A stretch of 64,000 bases of DNA from Naegleria lovaniensis. Its lineage: Eukaryota > Heterolobosea > Eutetramitea > Acrasida > Naegleriidae. Shown here in pieces: positions 17,353 through 28,373 of the stretch. The translations under genes were made by a program, and so were the position numbers. Where the stretch lies: assembly GCF_003324165.1 (NCBI RefSeq), contig NW_025407829.1:372001-436000 (forward strand), read 5' to 3'. A model generated the notes under the pieces. That model was not told the origin of the DNA. It saw only the letters and a list, made by a program, of their open reading frames with translations, and did not search any database. How positions within the stretch are numbered: position 1 is the first letter of the stretch; each line of letters starts with the position of its first letter.

Positions 17353-20300
17353 TTAATAATTATTAATTCCATGCTCTTTCATATATTGTTCTGCCAATTC
17401 AAGAGTTGGGAATGATTTAAATTTTGCTCCTCTGAAATTATCAACTTGTGTTTTGCACTCTTCCCAGGTTAAATAAATACCGGGCTTTCTCCCTGAGGCC
17501 ACACAATAATATTTACCACTACGCTTACTTGAGTTGGCAGATTCTAAGGTTGAGGGTTTTTGACTCATTTTAGTCTTTTTCATAATTTCAGAAGAGTATC
17601 CAGAGGAAGATGCTTCTTGTGTTTTTCTCTTTTTTGGATTTTGTGTTAATGAGCTAATTCCTTCCAAATCAATTTTTTCTAAAATATCTTCAAATTGTTT
17701 CTTTCTTGCTGCAAAGCTTTGTGAATGTTTTGATAATAATGTTGCAATAAATATTTCTTTGGGTGATTTGTCATGAGGAATGAATGAATCATTTTTGCTA
17801 ATTTCTCTGTAAAATTCAATGGCTTCTCTATTGATATGTCTTGTTAGTGTTGAAGCGTTAAAGTTTTTCACTTGTAAATATTTCATTGTTTTGGCTCTAG
17901 AAAGTGCTACATAAATTTGTCCTGGACTAAATACTGTTGATAAATCAATGACACACTTATCGAGGGTAAGACCTTGTGTTTTATGAACAGTCATGGCTAG
18001 ATGAATGTGTGTTGGGAACATTAAGATGTGTTTGGAATAATTTCTTGATTCAACATACCATAGGCAAGTTTTAAAGGAATTTGTAAACGAGTACCTTTCG
18101 ATTTCTTTGGACCATCCGTTTCAAAGATGGCTGTAAGTGTATGACACACAAAGGGCAAACACAGGTTAGGGCAAACACAGGTTATCATCAACAAGTATTC
18201 AAAAAAAGAACCCATCCAGAAATTCCATCAAGAAAAAACCATTTCATCGTTCATAGGATGAAAGAAACATCATTGTTGAAGGATGAGAGAACCATCAGAA
18301 TTCTTCATACTTACCTGGATGTACAATTTTGATAATCTTGTATTCCTTTCCATTTTCTTCTCTTGTAAAAATAACCTTTGGAAATAATTCTCCATTTTCG
18401 TCAATCCATGTTTGAGCATAAGGCTTCAACGTTTTTGTCGTGGAATATAAATCTTGTGCTGATTGTTTGACAAATCCAATCACCTCTCCTCGTGTACCAT
18501 TCACTAATTGATTGGTAAAATCATTCTTAATCATCATGACTTGAGCACCAACTCTCAAACTAATTTCCTGAGCAGCATTACTTGAATTAAAATTTGATAA
18601 AATAGCATTTCGTATGGATTCTTTGGTGGTTGGAGGATCTACACCTGGATCATACTCTCCATATGAAAAGTAAGTATGATCTTTGAAAATAAAATGTGGA
18701 GGAGTGAGTTTCAATAATTCACTTTCATTGACACCATCAACGTTCTTATTGAGAGTATGAATGACTGTTGATTTTTCCATTCCATCAAATCGATTGTGTT
18801 GTAATTTTGAGAGTTGAGAAATTGCATTGGAATCAATTCGACATGTTCTTATGGAATTTAAAATAGATACCCATTGTTGTTCTTCTTGTCTAAAGACATT
18901 GGTTAATTCAAAAGTATACTTGATGGTTTTAGACCAACATTTTGCTTTGAAACACATTTCTTTTTTTTGATAGACAGTTTCTAGAAGATGTGTCATATGG
19001 ATCATCGTATTATGTATAATATGGATAATAAGGATAATCATTAAATGAATAATAGATTTGTAATATGTATAATATGGATCATAGATGTGTAATATTCAAT
19101 AGATGATGCATCACAAGTAATATATTCATGCCAATGGAAAATAATAAAAAAACGTAATTGAAATTCAAAACAACATCAAAATAAGCAATAATTCAAAATC
19201 ACAAAACACAACACCAAAATACTCACCTCCATGTTCGTTTTTAAAAGGTTTTGCGACGGGTGGTAATTGTAAAAAATCACCACATAAAATCACTTGAATT
19301 CCACCAAATGAAGGTAATTGTTTCATGACAATTTCTTGTGGTGCTTTTGATGTTGCAATTTCAAAGAAACATCTAATCTCTGTTGCTATGGATTCAAGTT
19401 GATCAAAATATTGAGCATCAATCATGGATATTTCATCAATGATTAAAACATCTGTAGATTGCCATTCTTTATCATTTCTCCACGCAGTTTTACTATCCAC
19501 TTTACCATTGTCAAGTGTTCTAATACCTGCAAATGAACTAGAGAGGATCATTTTGTGTCATGTTGTGTCATTGATGGTTCGTTTGAAGCATTTTATGTTT
19601 GTTAATTGATTGTTCGTTTGAGGGTTGGACATGTGGATCATTATTATGAGATTGGATCAAGTTTAGATTGTCATTTATGGTTGGTTTGAGAGTCATGATT
19701 GATGGTTCGTTTGAAGGTTGGAAAAGGGTTTTCATTAAAATGGTTCGTTTGAAGGTAAGGTTCCAATGTCATTTAAACACCACTGCTACTACTTACTGAA
19801 TGGTAGAGCCTCCAATATTCACTGCTGCAATTCCAGTGCTGGCTGTGACAACTACTTTCTTTTGATAGACATTGGTCAATGTTTTAATAATACATTCCAA
19901 TAGAAATGATTTTCCAGTTCCAGCAACACCTGTAATAAATATTGAATGTCCTTCAATGGCACATTTCAATACTTTTAATTGTTCATCACTTAATTTTGAT
20001 AAAAGATTTGAATAATTCTCACATTCATTCATATCAAAATTGGCTAACTCTGGAAATAGATCAGATGGTATTGAATGAGAAGAGGATAGAGAAGATTGCA
20101 TTGCTTCTGTTCGATGAGTGTTGTTTTGAGAGCGAGTATTATTCGTACTTGTAGTAGCAGTAGAATGGTTCTTCTTTGGATTGGATGCTATTTTCATTCT
20201 CATTTCATGATGCTGTTGAATAGCCTTGTCCAGGTAAGAGGATGATGATGAAATTGTATTCCCATGGGAATGTTGATTGAAATTCCGAGAGGGTGTTTCC

Positions 20301-20362
20301 TTCTTGTTGTTGTTGTTGGATGGTGTTGTTGCAGGAACAAAATAAATACCATTCCGATTCAT
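17353..20362 (-). CDS. PIF1: PIF1-family DNA helicase with C-terminal RNase-H1-type hybrid-binding domain
   Basis: Five exons: 20362-19797, 19537-19227, 18959-18315, 18130-18059, 17996-17353; together 745 codons, in phase at every join. Helicase motifs are GVAGTGKS (Walker A, residue ~147), the split IHSFAGI over intron 1, [11 protein letters not shown] (Walker B), [10 protein letters not shown] (motif III), LTNVFRQ (IV), [20 protein letters not shown] (V, over introns 3 and 4) and YVALSRAKT (VI). These define a 5'-to-3' SF1B PIF1 helicase of nucleus or mitochondrion. The last ~50 residues ([20 protein letters not shown] ... [18 protein letters not shown]) are a hybrid-binding domain as at the N-terminus of RNase H1, linked by a Ser/Lys-rich stretch. 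The N-terminal 110 residues are Asn/Ser-rich. Start chosen as the first ATG upstream of the conserved region. Confidence 0.93.
18152..18183. repeat. 16-bp tandem duplication in PIF1 intron 3
   Basis: AGGGCAAACACAGGTT occurs twice back to back inside the 184-bp intron 18314-18131. Confidence 0.85.
19572..19756. repeat. Degenerate short repeats in PIF1 intron 1
   Basis: At least four scattered copies of ATGGTTCGTTTGAAGGTT-like sequence lie in the 259-bp intron 19796-19538, some in complete and some in worn form. No coding or structural role is visible. Confidence 0.7.
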
Positions 20363-20853
20363 AGTGTGTGTGATGATGGAGTAAATTTACTGAGAATGAA
20401 TAAATTAGAGTAAAAGGCTTTGAGCAAGTTCAAATAATTTTTTAAAGAGTGAAAATAAGGTTGGAGGGAAAGCACCTCTTGTTCTGGTTGGAACTAATTG
20501 AGAGAGTTGAATGCATCTATTGATGAAAGCAATGTACACAAAGCCAACTATATTTTAATATTATGGACTGTTGTTAAATTTGAGTTGCTACAATTTTCGA
20601 TAGACTTTTTGGCTTTCCGCACAAACTCTTGTTGGCTTTCACAAGAAAGCCAAGAAACAATGTTAACAAGCATGAGAGAATGATACTTCCAGCAAGAAAA
20701 CAGGTGTGTTTTCAAAATAAAAGTCTTTGACTGAAGTCTTTTTCTCAGGAACCGGCTTTCGATTCTCTCGGCGATGTCCTTTTCGCAAAAGCGTTTTTGA
20801 CCACCAAAATAGTTCTAAAAAATATTGAATCTGTCAACACAAAAAACACAGAC
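20363..20853. other. Divergent promoter region, no gene seen
   Basis: 491 bp between PIF1 (minus) and the 7TM-RGS gene (plus). Stops are dense in all frames; no RNA gene or repeat was recognised. Confidence 0.5.
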
Positions 20854-23800
20854 ATGTCAGCGGTTCACTTGACTCCTCGCAAGACCATTCCGCCGGCAAT
20901 GCTGGTAGTTTGGAGTTCTGTTGCCACCATGCTCTTGTCATCATTATTTTATTCATATCATCAAAGCATGATTTTTTCCTCATCCTTCTTCTTTCACAAT
21001 ACGACGAACCATACCAATCACAGCAACAAGGAAACGCTCGGGCTACCAGTAGTCATGTCATCATTTTTCCAATTTTCCAATTCGTCTTTGTTCGTACATG
21101 CTCAACAACAAGAATATTCATGTCTTCAACTTTCACAATCTGACACAGCTTCCGTTATGATACCTTCTCAAGATTATTTACGTTATCGTTTTGAATTCAA
21201 ATCTGAATCGCCAGTATATCGCTCGAGATTCTTTGCAGATTTATTTTTGAGTGGAATTTCAAATGAATGGAATCAATTGGATGGACAAATGTTTGCATTC
21301 TTTGCAGTGATCAAGATGGATGATACCTTCAGGAAGGAATTATTGAAAACTAAAATACTTTCAAATAATCAGCAACAACAACAACAAGTATTAGAATTCA
21401 ATTCCTCTTGGTTACCATACTTGTACAATTCCACATTCTATGTCAAGAGAAATTTGAAAAATTCAATTGTATATTATCCATTGAATTTTGATGCACGAAT
21501 TAATTTAGATCCAAACATGATACCTTCTTTGAACCTTTCCTATTCATTACACTACCTCAACTCTGATCAATTATATCGAAATATGATTCGTTTAGATGCT
21601 CTTAATTTCACTTCACAACATCACGAAGATGCATCCTCTTTTGGTAATCTTATCATGGGAGATGGACTTGAAAATACCTTATCCATGTTTTTACCAAGTA
21701 ATCCAAAACAATATAATTTGACTGTTCTATCACCCTTATATACTTCAACAATGATTGGATCCAATCGTAGTGAACCTCAACAACAACAACAACTTGATGT
21801 GAATCTTTCTTCCACATGCTCACTCCTGTACAACCCTTCCAAGAATCCAAATATGAATCATGAATTTCTATTGCTAAGTTTTATGGTACGAGACTCTACG
21901 TATACTCAATTATTTGACACGATGCAAATGGAGAGTCAAGGACTTTTTGCACCTCTACCTTACAAGATTTCTCAATTTCGATATTCATTTTCATATTTTA
22001 ATGATAGTGTGGAATGTAGTGATTTTCCATTTACTTCACTTTATACATCTTATATTCGAGTGGTAAATGTGATTGATTGGTTCAGTGTTGGCCTTATTGT
22101 ATTATTGCTCATACCCATGTATTTTATTTATAGACATGAACAACCGTAAGTATTCCGTGAGTATACGAGTTCAATGATGAGTATAGCATACCATTTGACA
22201 TTCAATACCATCTCTTCATGCACTTATTATGAATGACACACACATGATGCTCTTGAAATATATTTCACAATACCATCTTGCATGAATGACACATTATGCT
22301 CTTGAAATATATAAATTGATCATGCATCATGACACTCTACAGTCTCAAGTCACGATTAATTGTACCCTATTTGGGTATTATTTTCTTAATCATTCTCTTC
22401 ATTTCCATTCGTTATGATACACAACCTAATCCATCCACTGCTCGAAAGAATATTGTTGCTGTTGCATTCTTTTTAATGATGTTATTATCATTCATTGTTC
22501 AAACAGCTCGATATTATTATTTGAGATGGGTTTATCAGAGAGTAAGTATAGTCGTAAAAGTATACAATTCTTCTTATCCCATTATTGTTTTCATTACCAT
22601 TTATATATATATTTATACATACATGTGTATGATTACTTTTCCAATTAGATTACTACTACCAAGAAACAACATTTCATCACTCGTATTCTCACTTCCAAAT
22701 ACTTTTATTTTATTGCTGTGTTAATATCCATGTGTTTAGGTTTTATATATTTAATAATTATATTCTCTGTTTCAGAAACTCTTACTATTGATAGTGGTGC
22801 TATTGATATTACTAGAATTGTATTTCCATCAGCAACAGCATTGATTTTATTAATTTGTATTGTTGTGGATGTGATTTTGAATTTCAAAACATTCTTTTCA
22901 AAGAATATTGGAAAATTCTTCTTTTTTGATGATCCATTGTTTTTCAGATCAGAATTATTATTTATTGTTCCAATTGCAATATTCTTTGCTTTGGATAATG
23001 CATTATCTGCTGGTAAGTTTATCCATGTAGAATGGAAGTTCATGTACTGTTATGGAAATATTTATATGGAAATATGTAAATCGAATATTTATTTTGAATA
23101 TTTGAATATATATTTGAATATATATTTGAATATATATACATGACACTAACTGTACATAAAGCCGTGACTAAATTTGTCACTGTTAAAACTTTTTCAATTG
23201 GAAGTACCGATTCCTTATATTCTCTCTCTATTGATTCTCTCAAGACAATGATTGGATTCTTTGGAGTATTTCATTTTGCTGATAACATGATGTTTATTTT
23301 ATTGCTAGGAGAAGCTATGGTTTTGATTGTTACAATATTTAGATTAATTATGAGAAATTACAAGAGTGGAAAGAAGGGAATTTTCTTACTTGCCCCAACT
23401 AAGAATCCTTTTGGAACATTTAAAAGTGTTCAAGACAATTTTGAAGAAGCTCAAGAAATTGATACCTTTTTACTAAAAGATGATGGTTACAAATTGATGG
23501 AAGACTTTTCAAAGGTTTGTTTCATGATTAATAACTCAATGTTGAACATGTTCAAATGATGTGACTCTATTCTTGAACAATGTTATGAATATATAAGCAC
23601 GAGTTTTCAACTGAGAACTTGCTGGCTTGGGACATTGTGCAGAAATTAAAAGACGAAAAAGATAACCAAATCAAATACGATTTATTGATGGAGATTCATG
23701 AAAAATTCATTCGAACAGGCTCTGAATTTGAAATCAACATTCCTTCGTCGACGAAAAAAGCATTTGAAAAATTTGTTGCTGAGGTTAAAGAAAAGAAATG

Positions 23801-23948
23801 TGAAATTGATTTTAATCGAATTGAACCCCTTAAAATTGAAATTTCAATGAATTTGAATGACACATTCAGTAGGCTGTCATTGAGCGAAGAATACAATGCA
23901 ATGGTTTCTAAATGGAAGGCAGAGGAAGTGACAGCCTTGAAAGTTTAA
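20854..23948 (+). CDS. Seven-transmembrane protein with C-terminal RGS domain
   Basis: Five exons: 20854-22145, 22343-22541, 22649-23012, 23162-23514, 23604-23948; 850 residues, phases consistent. The N-terminus has a signal-like helix (MLVVWSSVATMLLSSLFY), then ~370 residues of extracellular domain with many NxS/T sites and poly-Gln. Seven hydrophobic helices follow (starting DWFSVGLIVLLLIPMYFIY and ending FHFADNMMFILLLGEAMVLI). The cytosolic tail is an RGS domain: FSTENLLAWDIVQKL, KFIRTGSEFEINIPSSTK and FSRLSLSEEYNAM are the three conserved blocks. RGS domains speed GTP hydrolysis by G-alpha subunits, and 7TM-RGS proteins (as AtRGS1 in plants) couple this to a membrane sensor. Start is ATG 20854; in-frame codons upstream lack an ATG. 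The ligand is unknown. Confidence 0.88.
23094..23141. repeat. 12-bp tandem repeat in intron 3 of the RGS gene
   Basis: About three to four copies of TTGAATATATAT are arrayed just before the acceptor of the 149-bp intron 23013-23161. Confidence 0.85.
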
Positions 23949-24101
23949 CATTTTGAAAACCCATCTTACCACTTTTCGTGCTGGATTGTCAGCCTTAGAG
24001 TTGGTCAACAAGTCGTTACTTTGTGGATGTAGCCACTCTAACTCAGCCTTGGTAATAGTAAATTTATTTGGGAAACAATCAAGAGGATCATCTCTTTTTC
24101 T

Positions 24102-25407
24102 TTACATGAGAGTTTGGCATTTGTGGATCATGTTTTCAGTTGGTTTATCATTGGTGTTGCTTTGATAATATTCTTGGAAGAGCTCCACAGCACGATGATA
24201 ATCCTTTTCAAAGAATAATTGGCATGCTTGATTGTAGGAATTCCATTTGTTCTTTTGTTGTTGATCTGCCAATTCATACATCCACTCATCATCTTGTTTT
24301 TCCAATGACACTCCAATTTCGTATATATGAGTGTCTTGTTGTGGTACCTCTCCTTCATTGAAGGAAGATACAAACGTGTCATCTGTGAATGATCGAGTAT
24401 CAATGTAACGAGTTTGAAAGAATTTCAAACAACTATTTCGAACTGATTCTGAGCAAACAATGGCAATATTCATTTCTTTTGCTACACTAATCATTTTCAA
24501 TAGATTTTGTTTGCCACTACTCAACAAGGTAAATTGTTTCACTTCTGAGGTACCAAGATTTCCACAATAACATTCATGAGATAACATGGCAAATCTAAAA
24601 TTCAAAACATCAATGAGGTGAGGTCTCTTTTTTAAAGCTTCATTCGATTTCCACCTCATAAACTTTAAAGATAATAGCTTTTCATTGAGAGATCGACATA
24701 ATTGTGCTCCCTTGACCTCATGATTTTGTTGTTTGTGAGTTGCGTTTAGAGAAATGGTTAGTGAATCATTTTCAAGTGCAATTTGAACAGCTCCATGACT
24801 CCTACACATACTATTCACTTGTTCAAAGACATCACTGTAGCAGTAGTAGCATCAGCAACAAATATCACTCTTCATGAGCATCCACAACCACTTACCTTAA
24901 TAGAGACACTGTTTCTTGAGGAGCAAGAGAATGAAGTAAATCATTAAGGCCTTCTAACAGCACATGAATCAAAGTCACTTTCTTGGACTCCAAATACAAG
25001 GCAAACTTGTTCACATCTTTGGAATACTTTTTTTTAGAACTATTTTGATGCATACTTTTTGGTTCATTCATGGAGGAGGAACGTTTCGAGCTACTCTCCA
25101 CAGAGGATTGACTATGAGACATGGAACTCGAATTGGAGTCTCCATTGACTCCTGATACCTTGTATGGTTGTTGATTCGGAGATTGAGTATTGAGATCTTG
25201 TTGTTCATCAATCTCAGACAACAAATGAGCTGGAATAAAACTCTTGTACAATTTCATTCGTTTCACCATGGATAAAAATTGTTGTTGAAGTAATTGAACT
25301 TCTGAGAAATGACTTGGGTGTAAGTTGTTGCAGTTAGAGGTTGTCGTTGCAGCATCGTCTGTGGCAACTGTTGTTTGAGGTTTGACATCAAGGGGTTGTA
25401 CTTTCAT
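24102..25407 (-). CDS. Cyclase-homology-domain protein with TPR-like tail, metal aspartates missing
   Basis: Two exons, 25407-24896 and 24834-24102, joined over a 61-bp intron give 414 residues. A Ser-rich head with the recurrent amoebal motif LYKSFIPAHLLSEID precedes a class III nucleotide cyclase fold: KVTLIHVLLEGLNDLLHSLAPQ (beta1-alpha1), GAQ-type strand AVQIALENDSLTISLNA (beta2-beta3), then ECYCGNLGTSEVKQFTLLSSGKQNL and IVCSESVRNSCLKFFQTRYI. The C-terminal WNSYNQACQLFFEKDYHRA is a TPR-like helix pair. In active cyclases the first strand carries the metal Asp (as FSDI); here it reads HVLLEG, so catalysis is unlikely and a regulatory or scaffold role is inferred. It converges on the RGS gene, with 153 bp between stops. 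Confidence 0.75.
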
Positions 25408-25667
25408 AATGTTTTTTTGAATGTGTTGTATGTTTTAGATGCAAATCATCAACGACCAAATGTTGTAATATTCTCTCCATCTCTTTGCCTTTTTCAAGCA
25501 AAGATTTCAAGTGACAATTACAGTTGTAATGGATACGAGTAAGAGATGAGGATGGTGTGATTTCGAATTACCCGCGAATTGATCATTCGTGATGTTCTTC
25601 ATGGGATACTATCAAGTAGGAGACATTCCAAAGGGAGAGTGGCTTTGGAAATTGTTCGGATATTTTT

Positions 25668-28368
25668 ATGAACCTTGCAGGATTTCATGTTTTTCAAAAT
25701 GTTTTCCACTTGGCAGAGAGGGAAGGCTTCTGGTTTGAGAAACAAATTTTTCCCGCGGAAATCGCAAAAAAAATGCTTCCATCAAACACACGAACCACTG
25801 ACTCCAACACCGTACTGGATGATAGGAGTGGTGCAAGTAACTCACTCCTGGAATCAATTAAAAATAGTTTAAATCCTGAACAATACAAAGCCGTCATTTC
25901 CGATGAAACGCTACCAGTTTGTGTGTACTCGGGGTAGGTTCCTTTTTTGAATTAAATATTTGATGACCGACAATTCTAGTCCTGGATCAGGAAAAACAAA
26001 GGTTTGTTTTGATTGTTCAAAAAATATTATAACTGCTCAATCGTGTGTTGATGATTTTTTTTAAAAGACGATCACCTATCGAATAGCCTATTTAACGGTT
26101 ATTAAGAAAATTCATCCAAGTAATATCTATGCAATGACTTTTACTAACAAAGCCGCTAACGAAATGAAATCAAGAGTATATCAGCTCATTTCTCAATTTG
26201 ATTCTGGGAAAGTAATTGAAGAGGGTGACTATTGCCATTTAGGAACCTTTCACGCCATCTGTGCCAAAATACTGAGACGCCATGCCAATAAGGTGAGATC
26301 AAATTTAACAACAAGTTTTACCATTCTTGATTCTCAAGATCAACAAGCCATTGTTAATAGTATTCTCAAAGAATCCGATAACTCGATCATTTCAGAATTT
26401 GTATCTGGACGAAAACACAATCTTCAAAAAGTACTTAGTGCAGCTACCATCATTCATGACATTAGTGGAGCCAAGAATAGACAACTCTCAGCTTCACAAT
26501 TTGCTCAAGAGGTCAAAGAATTGTACAGATCAAAGCAAGGATCAAGAAACTATTTAAACTCATATCGCAACAATACCAACGACCCTAACAAGATAAAAGA
26601 AGTCATTGCTCAAGTTTATATTGAATATGAAAGGTATTTACAAGAAAACAACATGCTAGACTTTGATGACTTGCTCGTGAATGTATGCACTCTCTTTCAC
26701 AAGTGTCCGGAAATATTAAGACAATATTCTGAACATTGCAAAGCGTTATTAGTCGATGAGTTTCAAGACACCAATTCTCTTCAATACAAGATTGCTAAAG
26801 CATTGTCATCCAAGTACAAAAATATATTTGTGGTTGGTGATGTAGATCAAAATATATACACATGGAGATTTAGTGATTGCTCACTGATGAAAAAACTGTT
26901 AAATGAATTTCCAAACATGAAAACAGTATTGCTTAACCAAAATTATAGATCTACAAAGAATATTCTAAAAGTGAGTGATGAAATTATAGCACAAAATACT
27001 GATAGAATAAGAGAAGAGAATTTATTCACATTCAATAACACTGGAATACCTGTATCTATACATTCTGTTGACTCGAGTGAAGCGGAAGCAAATTTTGTTG
27101 CTTCCGAAATACTCAAACTCATTAACACAAGTAATGGAAAACTCAGCTTTAGAGATTTTTGTGTATTAATTCGAATTAATGCTTCATCTAGATCTTTTGA
27201 GAATGCTTTTGCCTTGAAAGGCATTAAATATAGAGTGTTAGGATGTTTCAAGTTTTATGATCGTATGGAAGTTAAGGATATCATCTCCTATGCAAGAATT
27301 GTGGATAACGTGAATGATGATATGGCCTTTGAAAGATGTATTAACATTCCAAAGAGAGGTATTGGAGAAAGCTCTCTTGCTTCATTGAAAAAGGCTGCAA
27401 AAGCACAAAATCTTTCTTGCTATGAAACTATTCGCCTTGTATGCAAAGAGAAGAAGAAAATTTCTGGCGTTCAGGCTAAAAAAGGATTTAAAGAATTCAT
27501 TGATTTGATTGACTCAATCAAGGCAAAGCAGGAAACATCACCAAAGAACATTTTAAATGCTATTGTGAAAGGTATTAATTATAAATCCTATTTGGAAGAA
27601 TATGAGCAATCTACAGCACAAACAAGATTTGAAAATGTTATGGAATTACTGAATATCAGTGCAGAATTCGAAATGAAAGACAAAGATGCCAATTTAACCT
27701 CATTTCTTCACAATATCTCTTTAATTCCAGACAATTTCAATGAAGGTGAAACAGATTCCAACGACCAAGTGACTCTCAGTACTATTCATTCAGCAAAAGG
27801 TTTGGAATATGGTATTGTTTTTGTATGTGGCCTCGAAGAAGGAGGTATACCCTTTTACAGAGCAGAATCAAAAGCAGAAATTGAAGAAGAGAGAAGACTG
27901 TTATTTGTGGCATGTACTCGTGCTCAATCATGCCTCTCATTGACATATTCTTCCTATAGGTTGAGAGGAGGTGAAAATGCTCATTGTGAAGTATCAAGAT
28001 TTCTGGAACCTATCATTGAAATTGCCAACAAAGCCAAATCACCTCATATCGCATTTGAGAAACCATCCACGCTGATCAACAAACATAAATCTGAGTGGCA
28101 GGCATCTCTTGAATTTGAAGTGTCGAGGAGAACACAACAAGTGGCCCATCCCAGCACACAAATTCCACAGCAACAGCAACAACAGATGAAAAAAACTCCA
28201 AGCTCTCCAATGGAAAAACAAGGATCTTCCCAACACAATGCCATATGTTTGGACTCATCCAGCGATGAAGATAATGATCAATTGGTAGCAACAAAGAAAC
28301 GATCTTTTCGTCCAACTTCTGGCAAAGTGAGTCGTGGTATGGACACAAAAAAGACCAAATTACACTAA
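25668..28368 (+). CDS. UvrD/PcrA/Srs2-like 3'-5' DNA helicase
   Basis: Three exons: 25668-25933, a 22-nt exon 25980-26001, and 26068-28368; 862 residues. The micro-exon supplies PGSGKTK, completing Walker A (YSGPGSGKTKTITYRIAYL). Other SF1A motifs are MTFTNKAANEMK (Ia), FHAICAKILR, LLVDEFQDTN (II), VVGDVDQNIYTWR (III), LNQNYRST (IV), LSTIHSAKGLEYGIVFV (V) and LFVACTRAQ (VI). The family includes bacterial UvrD/PcrA and eukaryotic Srs2, which strips Rad51 from DNA. The tail is disordered, Gln-rich, and holds AICLDSSSDEDND, which fits a SUMO-interacting motif, followed by a basic end. The N-terminal ~60 residues before the helicase are of no known family. It diverges from the cyclase-like gene across 260 bp. 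Confidence 0.92.
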
Positions 28369-28373
28369 ATTGT

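Noticed and set aside
17353-17515. The viroplasmin-like domain in PIF1 as a sign of a virus copy
   Set aside because: The same small domain is the normal hybrid-binding domain of cellular RNase H1, and it lies in frame in a host helicase exon with no viral neighbours.
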